Shown here in pieces: positions 48,066-61,640 of a DNA stretch of 64,000 nt. Origin of the DNA: Pomphorhynchus laevis (lineage: Eukaryota > Acanthocephala > Palaeacanthocephala > Echinorhynchida > Pomphorhynchidae); assembly GCA_012934845.2 (NCBI GenBank), contig WNNJ02000654.1:186001-250000 (forward strand), given 5' to 3'. The position numbers and the translations under genes are program-made. Position 1 is the first letter of the stretch, and every line of letters starts with the position of its first letter. The notes under the pieces were generated by a model that did no database searches, was not told where the DNA came from, and saw nothing but the letters and a program-made list of their open reading frames with translations.

Positions 48066-49139
48066 TCAAACATATTTCTTATATAATATTTTTCTTATTT
48101 CCTCGTTACTATTTTAAGTAAATCTTATCTTGTATATTCACATTCTATCGAGTTGCCCATTATTAATCACAATTGAAGCCGAAATCAAATTTAGATCATG
48201 CTGCCGATTCTTGTACTTGCATATTGTTAACGACTTTGCTTATTGTTCAACAGTTCTAATTACTAGCAGTTAGGTGCAAAATATGTTCGATGGGAATTTA
48301 ATTCAATATATTTTAAGTTTATTGCAAATGTATAATCATTTAATTTACTTCTCTTTTTATATGCAAGAACGCATTTAAAGTTAATATGTTTGTAATACTT
48401 TAAGCAATTCTTTCTCGGTGGTTACAATTATATGCTTTTGGAAATAGCATTTGGTATTAAGAATCAATAATTCATTTTGTACAAAATGAATTATTAACAA
48501 ATTTGTTTTTATGTTTTAAAATATAGTAGTTAAAAGCGTTGCGTTCGTGTCAAAACTAATTTTAGGCCTTGTTGCTTATTACGACACGAGAATTTTTTTC
48601 TCGTGCCGTAAGCAAGTAGACAAGTTTTCGACTATTACGTCAAATTTGACTTAAAGACGTAACAGCCGAACACTCGTATAATTATAATAGTATTTGGTCG
48701 TGCATATAATTCACACCTAAGCACTATTTTAGTATTTTAGATTTCCCATCATCTTTTAGATGGTAACAACAATCAAGCAAAGATTAGTCTAATCTGATGA
48801 TTCGAAGATCACTTTCTATAATGTTGATTTATAATTTTACGAATTACTCTAAAAATTAACTTATTTAAATAAACGCTGCTCATTTCTTTTTTGCACTTAT
48901 GAAAACAGCCTGTTTAGAAATAAACGGATTAACTACATCTTCGTCGAGTTTGAAATTGTGCATTCTTTGCTGATGACTTTAATATACGACTGAAAATTAC
49001 GATACAATATCGGTTCTTAATATGGATTCTATTATGATACTTTTGCTCTAAACGAGCTAACATTAGAGTGAATGCAGTGAGCAAAACGCTACAATCCCAA
49101 CTCCGGTTTTATTTTTAATGTAAATTATATTATGTATCT

Positions 49140-52100
49140 TTACCCTAAAAGAGATATAATCAGAAGTGAATGTAGTAAGCTGCGTGGTACAATCCCCGAC
49201 TTTCGTTTTCTGGTTTTATTCGTTATTTTGAAAATCAAAAAAATGACTCATGTTTGTAATATATTGATTAACGCCAAGTCATTAAGTCAGTCGATACGTA
49301 AATCTCTTTCCCTAAGTGTAATTTCAATTGCTTTAATGGAAAAACGATTACAACATGAGCGTCATTAGGAACCTTGTATACTTAAACATATATTGAGCAA
49401 ATATCTGTCAAATCAATATTCATACAATACTATACTATGTCCCCGCAACATACCTACCATACTATTGATAACATCGGTGGGATAAACCCTGCACCAGTCG
49501 ACATGTTCCATAGACAAAGCATTTCCAAAGCTATGAATCTCTCACGTACCGACAACATTCCAATACAACTAAGACGTACATAATAATCACCACCATCAAA
49601 GACAACACAGAGCCTCGAACCCCGCGTAAGAATATAATCAAGGTCTAATAGTTCTAGCTTAGTGGTAATGAAACACGTCGGAATGCAGTATTCTAAGTGT
49701 GGGCAGACAATGGAGGTGAATAACCTCTTTAACATTTGAAAGAACGTGAGGAACGTGCTTTTTATACAATATAATATTCGAGTAGCTTTATTTAGAGTGA
49801 AGTCGGTGTTAAACTTAGTTTTCAATGATCGATTAACAATAATACGTAAATCTTTATGTTGAGAAACTTCCCTTTAGACAATATCTCCAATATAAGATTT
49901 TTCCTGTCTACCACTGGTTCTGGTGTCGGTCGTGGAGGCAGTGCACGAACCAAACTGCTCCAGACATCGCTATCCTAAGCAACAAACCAGAGTTCTCTTT
50001 CATTAGCCCAAGTCGGTCTTTGGCCAGTTTCGAGATTTAATCTTCCATTGGTATTAAAGTCTACCTCGAGGTCTCTTTCAAGAAGTTGGCCTGGAATGCC
50101 TTTCGAAGAAAGCGATCCCTAGATCTTAGCTACCTCAACTGATTTTCTTCGATGTGGAGAAGAAACGACTTTACGTTGAGTCAATTTCGGATGACTGAAT
50201 TATTAACCTTATATCTAAGGCTTAGACCGGCCACAACGCGAAGGAACCTAATTTTGTTTGCCCGTATCTGAGATATTATCCTTTCAGTCAAAGACCGAAG
50301 CTCATAACGATAGGTTAAGAAAGGAACTAAAATTGCATGTTAACCGAAAGCATCGCATAAAGACTGAACTCCCGCTTCACCACCACATACCTGTACAAAG
50401 TACGCATTGCTGCGTTAGCTGCACAAATCCGCTTCTCAATTCCCTTGATGTTCCTGCCGTCCCCCGAGAATAATACCCCAAGATACTTGAAATCGTCCGC
50501 ATCAGGAAGAACCTTTTCCCCAATCCAAATTGGCATTGACACCTGAATTCGAGACAAACATAGAGACAGTCTTGGAGGTACTAACCAACATTTCTGCAGC
50601 TTGGCATTCCATCGTAAATCGATCTAGTAGACATTGTACGTCCTCCGGACAAGAAGTCAACAAGACAACATCATCTGCAAAAAGCAGAGATGGTATTCTG
50701 ATGGAACCGAACTGAATATCGACATCCGTAGGAGCAGCCCGTCTCGTAATTTGTCCATGTAAATAAGGAGAAAAAGTGGAGACAAAGGACAACTCTGATG
50801 AAGCACAAAGCCTACGGAAAATGATTCAAAGTTCCTACCTAGAACATGAATACAACTCATACTTTGTTTATACAGAGAAGCCACAGCAACCTGAAGATAG
50901 TGTGGTAGTCCATACTTCTTTTGTATCTTCCACAAACACTCTCGCCCTCAACTATAGGCCGTATCCTTAACTCAAGAATCCTAACAAATAGCTTACCAGT
51001 TTGCTACTCAGAGTGATGTACCAATAATTGGAACACACTCTTCGGTCACCTTTCTTAAAGATCGGTACAACAACCCCTAGTTTGCCACCGACTAGGAACC
51101 TTACACGAGGTCAATACAACGTTGAAAATCCGTGTTAGCCAATCATGCCAAAAACAGCCATAGCCTTCAAAGCTTCATGTATAATCTCATCTACACCAGA
51201 AGACTTGTCATGACGAAGTTTTTTAACAACAGTAATGAGCTCCTCCATACCGATGAGCTCTTCCGTTGGTTCTAAAGGTTTTACTTCTACAAGAGAAGGC
51301 ATATCCAGTGGATTAAAGAAATTCCTAAAATGATATTTCCAACAAGCAAGAATTTCTTTAATGTCAGTCAGCATAGATCCTCTCTTGTCATAGACAGTTT
51401 GAGGAGTTTTATGCATTCCAGCACGGATGTTTCATGATCGTACTCCATAACATCTTCGAAGCTGACCTATAATCAAGTTCTAAGTGCTCTTTAAACTTCT
51501 CACAAGCAGCCTTCTTCGTTTCGGTAACTACTCGAGCTAAAACTCTCTTTGCCCTTCAGTACTTGTCTACAGCTTCCACTGATTTATCTGACAAAGTTGC
51601 CTTATAAACCAGTTTCTTTTGTTGGACAAAATCTCTAACTCTTAGTGTCCACCAAGCAGTTCGATATTTCCACAGCGACAAGCATCTAATGCCTTCGAGC
51701 CACAACTTTTCACAGCAAGCACTTAAGACCTTCGAGCCACAACTTTTCACAGTTGTTTTGGAAAGCGAAAATCTAAGCATATCCAATTCCTGATCAATGA
51801 TCTTCATATCTTCTAGCAACCGAGAGAAGTCTTCCCGGATGTAGCCAGCACAACGTTATTTGACAGAATCATCTGCTAAACGCTCATATTGCGCCTTCAC
51901 ACATTGTTTAGGTTTACCAGGCTTGTCAAGCATCCGATCCTGCCATCAAAGTTTACTAACTACAAGGTAGTGATCGGTTGACAGCTCAGCCTCTCTCTCT
52001 TCACACGAGTGCCCAGAACATAACGTCGCAGATCAGATGAAACGATTATTAAATCGATCATTGATCTTTGACTGAGAGAAACCTTATGTCATGTGCATCT

Positions 52101-52330
52101 ATGGATCTCCTTATGTTCAAACATTGCGTTGGCTATGCACAAATTGTTACGAGAACAAAAGTGCAATATTCAACTTTACCCGAATTCAGACCAGAGAGTA
52201 CGTTCCTTCCCTACGCTCCCTTCCAAGTGCTTTTGTCGCTACCAACATGAGCATTGAACTTACCCAGTAGAACGAGGCAATTTCCAACATGATTATTATC
52301 AAACAGATCCTGAAGATCTTCCACGAAGGC
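49140..52330 (-). mobile_element. LINE-B copy 2, decayed, minus strand
   Basis: Duplicate of 7510-11390 without the CR1-like insertion. Remnants are slightly better than in copy 1: KSSGVDEIIHEALKAM (51135-51416), VGFVLHQSCPLSPLF (50657-50935), SLLFADDVVLLTSCPEDVQCL (50502-50792) and FKYLGVLFSGDGR with NAAMRTLYRYVVVKREF (50327-50557). These are RT motifs B and C and the thumb of an RTE/CR1-like LINE. An RT C-terminal segment of another type (LEYCIPTCF) is at 49454-49825. A 44-bp phrase with CTTCGAGCCACAACTTTTCA is doubled at 51695-51750, unlike copy 1. Confidence 0.75.
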
Positions 52331-53790
52331 TGCGTAAATTTTGAACAAATTATATGATAAGTCAAAATTTTAAAACTTTGAAGCGAACAACACTTTTGAT
52401 TTTCAAGATTATAATATAAATTTTATCATCACCGATCACATAATAACTACAAATAACCTTATAACATATCTCATCCGTAACGTACCAATTAAAATGATTG
52501 TTAATTTCTAGCAGATTAACAACCCGTTGGTTAATCTGAGAAGCGAATTTATTAAATTATTACCATTGTTCATTCGTATTTCTTAATGCTTTTTTGAACT
52601 CTAAACATATTCTTGAAAAAATTTCATTCGGTGATGATAATTTTAACTTTATTGCATTATTCAATGAAGTACAACCTCGTTGTTTTTTCTGTGAATAAAC
52701 CAAATTACGAAGTTGTTTGCTGCAATTCCTCGTTCGTTTTGGAGTAGAAGTGTAAATTTTATTTTTAAATCTTTTCTTACAACAAAGCAATTTCCTCTCC
52801 GGAGTGTCGACGATGCCCACTCGTTTAAAATTATACTATTTGATTGAGCATTCTATGTTGTCACATAATATTATAAGATTAAAAGACGTCTTACGACATG
52901 TACAAACTAATTTGGTGTTTGATTCTATCTTAACGCGAAAGGGTCGTCCAATAAGGTACTTACACCATTCTTAAAGAGCTTCAATAGTGGCCAGAGCTTC
53001 TGATTCAATAGCTGGATTGCGCTTTTCATGTTTGAACAGTACTCGCGAGAAATATGCAACTGGCATACCACGCTTGCTCAAAGTAGCATCTATCGCTACT
53101 TTTGACGCGTTTGTCTCTATTTCAAATGGCAAATGTTCATCTATCCTAATATATAATACTATATTTTCATCTATATTAAAGCTGCTTTGAGTGATCATTC
53201 TATGTTGTCACATAATATCATAACGTTGAAAGACGGCAAAGTTATGAAAATTTGAGCGATTTACATGAATTTAAATCGATCGAATTGAACTTCTTGTACT
53301 TGCCCACTTTGGCAAAATGATTGAATTTTTGACACAACCGACATTTGACTTTCAACTCAGGATACTGGGTTCAAGTATGTTTTGCATTGCCACAAAATAT
53401 ACATGATTGACGGGTAGCATTAGCATGAATTAGCTTCGAGTCGTTCACCATTTTTTCACAACGAGCTGCAACATTAATAGGGTCCATAATCGGTAGGTTG
53501 ACTCTTCTATGAGTTAGTTTGTAATTCGACTTGTTCCAGTAATCGGATAACTTCATAAGCGTTGGCAAACGAAAGCTTCGATCGTTCTAATAGATGTTGA
53601 CGAATGCTCGAAAAAGCCAACCCTCGAATAAACAAGTCGCGAATGCACACATTGTGATAAAGTTTTGCATTTACATTCTCGAAATCTCATGATTTTGCTA
53701 AATGAAGTATGATCCTGTAGAAACTAATCAATGGTTTGTAGATGAGCTTGCTTGTAAGTTGACAAAACCTGTCGTTTATACAAGCATTGC
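52331..53790 (-). mobile_element. Ty3-type LTR retrotransposon remnant, copy 2
   Basis: Duplicate of 11391-12690, slightly longer. The minus strand has a gag-like end (SCIFCGNAKHT, a partial zinc knuckle, 53371-53568), the RNase H fragment at 52971-53198, and a basic frame at 52560-52820 (RKLLCCKKRFKNKIYTST) that is broken in copy 1. No LTRs are recognised. Confidence 0.6.
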
Positions 53791-53889
53791 GGGGTTTTTA
53801 TTTTTTAAAAACCCCGCAATTTAGATTTTTAGCTAAAAATCTAAACATTTTTATTTAGACAATAAAAATGTCTAAATTTTTATTTTTAT

Positions 53890-56800
53890 AACAGAGAGTT
53901 TATCAGAATATGAATTAGAGGTTATCAGGAGGAATTGCTATGTTATCGAGCTTCGGTCCCTTTTCCTTGACTAAACATAGCAACGAACTTAAATACACGC
54001 TAATGACGTATTTTCTCTTCTGAAATGTATTTATCTAATATATTATTCTAATACAACGTATATTTTTTATTATCCATAAAAAATGTTCGCTTAAGAGTTT
54101 AAATTTATTCTTAAATTTATTTTTAATATTATTGTGTTGATTTATATATTTTACTATTTTCTGTTTGATGGTACTTTTATAGTAACCTTGTTTAAAATAT
54201 GCATCTATTAAATTATTTTAATGATTTTTAAGAAAGTCATTATCATTTCATATTATAGTAATTCTTTAAATTTTATTATTTAATGGATTCTATTTAATAT
54301 TATAGAGTATGCAGGACTGCTTTTTTGCAAAAATTTGTTTCTTGTAAATTTAAATGTCATCTTTACAATATAAATAAATAATAGATTTAATTGATGTTAA
54401 TTTAATGTTCATATCTAGATATATACCTTCTCTATCTTTAATATTGGTTTTATTAAAACTAATATTTATTGTATAAAAATTATTAGAGTTAAATACAAAT
54501 ATATTATCAATGTATTGAAACATGTATTTCATATCTTGATATAGTTAGATTGATTTTTAAACAGTTATGAATAAATTCATATTATATAAAGCTTAAAAAT
54601 AAGTCAGCTATCATTGCGCTACTATTACCTCTCGTTGGAATACTTTTTATTTGTCTAAATATTGATGCTCTGACTTTTAGATAATTTTGATTTATTAAAA
54701 TATAAAGGCCTCCTATTAACTCACTTTTATTAAAATATTTAAGGATTCTATTAATTCAATTTTATCCATATATTTATATTTACTTGATGGTTTAATTTTT
54801 GTTCGATAGGTGTTATAGTTATTTAACATATATATGTATATCTTTTTCCGAATATAAGATTAATTAATTTTTCTTACGTTTCCTTAATATCTGCTAAATC
54901 TAGATTTGTATAAAGCGTACTAAAATCGTACGTATTTATATTCTAATTTTTTTCTTTTTGTGTCCCAAGATGTATATTATAGAATTAATACTGAAATAGT
55001 GTTTTATACCAGTATTAATTACAATTGCCTTACAATATTTTTTAAAATGTGCTTCAATAACTTTTGTTATTTTATATATAAAGATAGTTTTTTTGTACAT
55101 TCAAAAACACTACATATGAACGAAGGTTTTATTGGAGTTTTGTAATTTTGGATTCTAATATAATATAGGTATAGATTTATTATATGATTCCATCTTTATC
55201 CATATTTATTATATTACAGTGACTTTATTATTTATAATTAGCTTTATTTAATTTTAAAACAATTATATTTGATAAAATTATTATATTTTTTATTATTTTA
55301 TTATTATATTATAGAAGCGGATAGCGCTTGTATTAAAATACAAGGGCCCGTGCAATTAGTTGCTATGACCTTGTATTACAATACAAGTAGATCTCTTGCA
55401 TTTAAATACAAACCTCTCTGCTATGGCAAAAAATCGTGAATAGTCCAGCAGCATTTTAGCCTAACACTATTTTTTAGACTAAACCAAGAGTGATAACGTA
55501 ATCAAGTGCAAGGTTAAATATCGTCAGACTCAATGGTTGATAAAGGCCAAGTGTTTTTAAAGATCATTAATTGTCACGAATAGATGGCTTGGTTTTACAG
55601 ACGCCAACCTGTGTAACTTGTTTTCAAGTTTATTGCTGTTTAATCTTGGACATTTTCAATCAAGTTTTGCAGTCGTAATGTATCATCATGTATTTCACTA
55701 TTTGTTTTAACAAACTTTTACAGTTGTAAAAAATAATCGTGGATTTCACTTTTTGTTTAACTAACTTGAAAAAGGCCACAGTGTCTGACCGAGACGTTTT
55801 ATACTTTAAGAAAACATATCTCAATTATCTCTCAATGGCATGTATAGCAGCTAATTGCACGTGTTTTACGATCCTATATATTTTTATATTTTCCTTTAAA
55901 TTATCAGTTTAATTTAAAATTAATTTAATAACATTTCACCAAATTCTTACAATCTTATTTATTGCAAATGCTAATAAGATTAGACATTTTTATATTCCCA
56001 TCTGATTTTTCGTTTACATTTAAATTATTATAATAGGCATCTTTTATCAGTATATCCTAATGAAGCTTTTTGCATATGAAGACAAAGTTACTACTAGATT
56101 AATCAATAGTTGTTGTTATATAGTTATCCTTTAATTTAGTAAAATTAGACATAGTTACTTTAATTTAGTAAGTTATGTATACATAACTTTATTAATTTGA
56201 TCTTTCTTTTAAATATTTTGTTTCTTTTCATTTTCTTTGTTTCATTTTCTTTAATCCAATATTGGATTCCAACATAATATAAGTATAGTTTTATTATGAG
56301 TCCATATTTGTCCATTTCATAATTAAATACTATTAATTTCATCATAAAAAAGCTTTTTGCATATTAAGACAAAATTATTTGCTTTATCAATAGATGTTAT
56401 TATGTAGTTATGCTTTAATTTAGTAAGTTATGTATACATATCTTTATTAATTTAATTTCTCCTTTTATAACTGTTTGTTATTTACATTTTTGTTTTAATT
56501 GTATTAAATATTTATTATTTTCAAATTTTAATCTTAAATATATTTAAGCTTTCTAGTAAGGAATGTTAAATTATATATTTATCGTTATTATTTAATCTAT
56601 ATTTATATACTTTTCATATGATTTTTCCAAATTTTTTAATTTTCAATTAATTCTAGATTATGGGTACATATATGCTCATTTATATTTATTTTAAATATAA
56701 ATTTAAAATTTATAAATTTAAAATTTAAAATTTATATTATAAATTTATAATATTTATTTTAAATATAAATAATTTTTTTAAATATAAAATCAATTGTATT

Positions 56801-57060
56801 CTGTTTCAAGAATATTAATAATATCATCGTTACATATTGATTTCAGTTCTATATAATTAAAAAAATCGTCTTAATGGCGGTAACAGTTTATCCCTTATTC
56901 GATTAATATATTTACTAAAATCTGATTTTATTATTTTTATCCCAGGACAAAATTTTATTTATTAAATATATATTAATTTTATATAAAATATTGATTGAAA
57001 AAATCTATTAGTTCTATAAAACTAGTCTCCGCGGTAATAGAGACAATTAAATGAATTTTT
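53890..57060. repeat. AT-rich block, copy 3 (most complete)
   Basis: Covers everything in copies 1 and 2: 53890-54530 equals 14820-15470, and 54533-57060 equals 2266-4790, apart from a small expansion of an ATTTAAAATTTATA motif at about 56700. The minus-strand remnant at 54350-54532 reads FQYIDNIFVFNS and GIYLDMNIKL, RT motif C with Asp-Asn and the following strand, typical of PLE-type enzymes. The rest is non-coding by eye. Confidence 0.75.
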
Positions 57061-57482
57061 AAAGATATTAATTTTAGAAAATTTCCATTTTCTTCTTTCT
57101 TTATTAATAAAATCTTTAAGAACGAAGAAATGTATTTTTATTTAATTTTTATTAATATAATTATTTAATCACTTTTATGAAAGTTCTCGTATAATACATG
57201 AGGCATATTTTATAAATAAGAATAACATTTTATCTGATAATAAATCTGATTTTAATTTGAAAATTTCCTATTAGTTTTTAATAAGTTGTAATCCTTATTG
57301 AACTTGGTTAATATATTTGTACATTTATACATTAATATATACATTTCAGTTAATATATACATTTCATTTGATAGCCAAATGAAATGCTTTTGCTTTTAAA
57401 TAATGCTCTACACCAACAAAACAAAACTTTTGTGAATTTGTGAAGTATGAATACACCCGATATGAATCTTGGTCGCTTTCTC

Positions 57483-57491
57483 TATATATAA
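57483..57491 (+). promoter_or_regulatory. TATA box of GST-4
   Basis: TATATATAA, 58 bp before the ATG; the flanks are slightly diverged from GST-1 and GST-3, but the box is unchanged. Confidence 0.55.
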
Positions 57492-57548
57492 CCAATCGTT
57501 GTGAGGTTACCGAGAAGTAGCGTATTTAAACAACAAATCAAAGCAACA

Positions 57549-58148
57549 ATGGTATATCGATTAGTATATTTTGATGTAAAGGGTAGGGGAGAGGCTATTA
57601 GGTTGTTATTTTCTGCGGCAAACGTAGATTTCGAGGATGTTCGAGTAAATCCCGACGAGTGGAAGGAAATAAAAGATAGCACACCAACAGGATTATTGCC
57701 TCTTCTTGAGGTGGACGATAAAAAATTACCTGAAAGCGATGCAATTTTGCGATATCTTGCAAGAAAGTTTAAGCTCGAAGGATCCAATGAGCTAGAATGG
57801 GCAGCTGCTGATGCCATTGTTTGCTGTATATTTGATATGTTAACGAAGATACCATTAGTATATCGAGGTAAAGATGAAAATGAAAAGAACGAAGCAATGG
57901 AAGCTATGAAGACAACAGATATCCCTCTGGGTATAAAAAGAATATCTTCCTTAAAAGAGTTATACGGCAAAGGAGATTACTTAGTCGGCTATGGACTTTC
58001 ATATGCTGACATAGCTTTATATTCAGTGATTAACATTATTCACGACTTTCTACAGATCGAAGTTGAATTGCCAGAGAATTTAAAATCTTTAAAGAAAGCA
58101 GTAGAAAGTAATCCAGGAATTGCGGATTATTTGAATAAGAGCAAGTAA
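57549..58148 (+). CDS. Glutathione S-transferase, sigma-like (GST-4)
   Basis: 199 residues from MVYR. An in-frame ATG 48 bp upstream (57501) would add 16 residues, but the equivalent triplet is not a start in GST-1 and lies in the 5' leader, so the conserved Met is preferred. Tyr7, TGLLPLLEVDD, PESDAILRYLA (Asn to Asp in the glutathione-binding loop) and LSYADIAL are visible. It is the most diverged of the open copies, with changes such as WKEIKD preceded by PDE, TKIPLVYRG and EAMKTTD. The Asn to Asp change in the SNAIL-type motif could alter glutathione binding. Poly(A) signal at 58180. Confidence 0.92.
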   Translation: MVYRLVYFDVKGRGEAIRLLFSAANVDFEDVRVNPDEWKEIKDSTPTGLLPLLEVDDKKLPESDAILRYLARKFKLEGSNELEWAAADAIVCCIFDMLTKIPLVYRGKDENEKNEAMEAMKTTDIPLGIKRISSLKELYGKGDYLVGYGLSYADIALYSVINIIHDFLQIEVELPENLKSLKKAVESNPGIADYLNKSK

Positions 58149-58179
58149 AATTTAAAGTCAATGATGATTTTTCGAGAAA

Positions 58180-58185
58180 AATAAA
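58180..58185 (+). terminator. Poly(A) signal of GST-4
   Basis: AATAAA, 31 bp after the stop codon. Confidence 0.6.
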
Positions 58186-59113
58186 TCAAACTTATTTCTT
58201 ATTTATTATTTTTCTTATTTCCTCGTTACTATTTTAAGTAAATCTTATTTTGTATATTCACATTCTATCGAGTTGCCCATTATTAATTACAATTGAAGCC
58301 GAAATCAAATTTAGATCATGCTGGCGATGATCTTTGTTTATAGTTCAACAGTTCTAATTATTAGCAATTGGGTGCAAAATATGTTCGATTGGAATTTAAT
58401 TATATAAACTTAAATCAGATATTCGATTGGAACCTCCAGCTGATATTCTTCTTGAAACCGAATGTGTCATATAATACAATGTATAATGCGATTGAATGCA
58501 ATCAGCACAAATTGTTTATTTCGTTTTTTTATATACTTAAATTAAACGTTTCGAGTGATTTGCTCTTCTTAATTGTTACACTGAAAAAGAGCAGAGCGAT
58601 CAAAACATTTGATTTTAGTATATAAAAATAAAATACACAATTTGTGCTGATTTCATTCAATCTTACATTGTATATAATCTTTAAAATTAAATTTCAAACC
58701 AAATAGTACAGATACAATACTTATTCTAATTATTTTTCAAGCTTTAGACCACTGCTTGGTTTTCTTAAGGAATATAATCTACAAAATATCAACGAAAAAA
58801 TCATCATTAATACAACTATCAATAACAAAATTTTGATTAAAAATTATTTTTTTATAAATCAAAAGCGCCTTCTAATTCCGTATTAGGAGGAACAACTTTA
58901 ACTAAATAAATAAATAAATAAAGACTTTATTAAATACACCAAAATATAGCATGCAAGAATAAAAAAGGTAGGTCATAACCAACTCAGAAAAAATGACAGA
59001 ATTTTCCTTCGTTTTTCATCTTCCCTTTCTCTTTCATGGCCTCAGGTCCAGTGGGATCTGAGCCCCCCAACCGATCCAACACGCCGCCTTCCGACTGAAC
59101 CACCCGGGGTCTT

Positions 59114-60448
59114 TCACCCCCGAAGAATCCAATCGGCGCGGACTATGCTTGGTAAACGAGAGACGAGGAGCTTAAGAAACCTTAGCCTTTGCTCTGGGGG
59201 ACGTCCTCTTGAGAAGAAGACTAGTCCCGAGATAGCCCAGGTACCCCAAAGGCGCACCTGGGTTTTCCCTTTCAATGACAGATGCTGGGCCCGTTTCAGG
59301 GCCCACCTAGCTTTCTTCAGGATACGTTTAAGTCTATCCAGGTCAGCTTTCGCCGACCAGTTCACCGTAACGGTGAACCCCAGGTATTTTACTCGACTTG
59401 AGAAGGTGGGGAGTGGTTCAGAGGCAAATATGGAGGAGAGTGCAGAGAGTGCTAATCTCTTAAGTTTTTTCTTTGTTGCAGTGGTGCCATGAAAGACAAC
59501 CGCCTGCGATTTGGCAGAGTTTAAAATAAGATTGGATACGGGTAACTGGTCTTTTAATCTTAAACAAAAGTGGCTGATGTCAGAAACTACGTCTTTGCAC
59601 CTGTGTTCAAAGAACAGGGCTGTGGTGTCATCAGCATACACCACAAGACGTTGTTCGCGTTTAAATATTTTGAATAGATTAATGGAGGCAGCAAGATATA
59701 AGATAGGAGAAAGAGGTGAAACTTGAGGCACATCCGTAATAGGGTAGAACTGACGCGCATCAGGGTCGTCTTCATAATAAAACCGCTTGGTGTACAGCAG
59801 GATCTCTACCCTGTTTACAATTCTCGCAAGCAACCCGAGGGACCTGAGAGAAGAGATCACAAAAGGAATAGAGATGCGGTCAAGTGCAGCAGAAAAGTCA
59901 AGGAAAAAAGCCAAAACTAGGCGATGGCTATTCTCCCGACAAAACTGCTCCACCTCACCTACTGCTGAATGGACCGAGCGACCTTTGACGAACCCATGAA
60001 AACCAGAAGGGATCAAATTACGCCTACTCAGATGGTCGCGGATTTTACGCGCAAGCGCTTTTTCGTAAATTGACACGAGGGAATTTTGAATCGAAATGGG
60101 TCGCAGGTCTTTAGGACATGAGCAGGATTTTTTCTTAGGGATAAAAACACGCTTACTAATATTGATGCCTGCTACATCGGATGGGGAGGCTAAAAGCATT
60201 GTTACGGCCACCTCTCTTCTCTGATCAGCTGTCAAAAGCTGACAGACCCGAGAAGAAAGTGGAACGACGGATTTGGAGGTGCCCGGGAGTGGACCCCAGG
60301 AGTTAAGAATATCCGTAACAGATAGATCCCTACTCCTGAAGTTACACCAAGGCGGGATTGGTTGAGGTGATTGAGTGGCTCCATAGTTGTGTAGGGCTAG
60401 TGACTCCTCCAAAACTTTTTCAAGGCCTACATTCCCTATCCAACTCAA
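59114..60448 (-). pseudogene. LINE-C reverse transcriptase
   Basis: A 444-residue frame. RT motifs: ISKRVFIPKKKSCSCPKDLRP (97-117), FHGFVKGRSVHSA (150-162), FFLDFSAALDRI (181-192, motif A with Asp184), VPQVSPLSPIL (240-250, motif B) and VVYADDTTALFF (269-280, motif C with both Asp). Motif B normally reads G-x-P-Q-G-S-P-L-S-P; the glycine after Gln is Val, which likely kills activity. The frame also lacks the junction to the endonuclease, which ends at 60780. A remnant between (60549-60746) shows the intervening part in another frame. Confidence 0.85.
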
Positions 60449-60779
60449 TGCTCTATCCTTCCAGCAAACAAACTTCTCCTTCTTGAAAATCTTCCAAAAG
60501 GAAGACTGAGAAGGATTAACGCGAGCGATACGTCCTATCCTTACTCAGCTAGAACCTGTATCTAGTGCTCCAGTATTCATTCGAGAGGGCTTGTTTGGCG
60601 GAAGCAGAGAGATTAGGGAGGTTCAATAATTTTGCTAGCACCTTGAGTTCCGTCGGAGTGGGATTGTATATACGACCTTTATAGGTAGTCGATAGAATCG
60701 CGGTAGCTTGCGAAAAGAGATAGGTATTAAATTCGGTTAGACCCACATTTCCTATTCGGGGAAAGAGTTGGATAGCCGC

Positions 60780-61490
60780 CTAAAAGAAGGCCACTCTGAT
60801 AGGATCAAAGTGAAACCTTCTGCGAAGCAACATATCTTCCTCAATTCTCCAAAGAATTAGGTCATGAGAGGTGGACAATTGCTGGCGCGACTGCTCCGTG
60901 CAGAGGGGTTTTAACAGCCACCTCGAGTGAAGCAGTAAAATGTCGAGGATAGAATTTGTTGATGTGCAATGAATGATAGGGGACGGGGGTTTGTGAATAA
61001 GATAACCGTTACTAGCTCTGCGAAGCGCTGCATTGATCCAACGACCAGTTCTGTCGTTGAAATCCCCAAGTATCATGTCATAACCGCTGTCAATAATACT
61101 ATCCAGGAGGTCACGGTTCTTGTGAATTTCCCCTGGACGGATGTAGACATTGGCTAGACTTAGGCGTTTACCGTTCTTACTGAGTGAAACTACTAAACAA
61201 GACATGGCTGGACATGAGTAGTTTAATAGGAGGGAGGACCTTAAGGAGCACTTAACTAAGGTCAAGAGTCCTTGAGATGAAGAGGAGTGAGGTGGGGTTT
61301 TGTACGGAGTATAGTGGGAACATATATGTTTTGGGATAAATCGAGTAATGTTCTGGGGAAGACGGATAGACCGCGTCTCCTGAAGGACTATAACATCTGC
61401 ATCTCTACCAGATAAAAGTCTAAGGGCAGAAGCACCTCCCGAATTCCACTGAAGGACATTCAGTGAAAAAGGCTCACGAGTACTCTGCAT
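60780..61490 (-). pseudogene. LINE-C AP endonuclease domain
   Basis: A 236-residue frame with the exonuclease-endonuclease-phosphatase motifs: NVLQWNSGG (Asn16), VIVLQETRS (Glu38), LGDFNDRTG (Asp143, Asn145), STNSILDILLL (178-188) and TSHDLILW (His209). All catalytic positions are present. In the intact element it would continue into the linker and RT; a TAG-type stop at 60780-60782 and a later frameshift break this. It starts with Met but the ORF2 start is not certain, because ORF1 and ORF2 are close. Confidence 0.8.
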
Positions 61491-61640
61491 TGTGAGAATG
61501 CAGAGTACTCACATTGGATGGGGGATTGCCTACCTAGACAGAGTTAAGTGCAGGAAGGTTACTCTTCCTTCCACTAGCCCCACCCGGGTTCGGTACTTGC
61601 CCCTGGGCAGCGTCTTCATTTCCCTTATGCTGTTTGCCAC

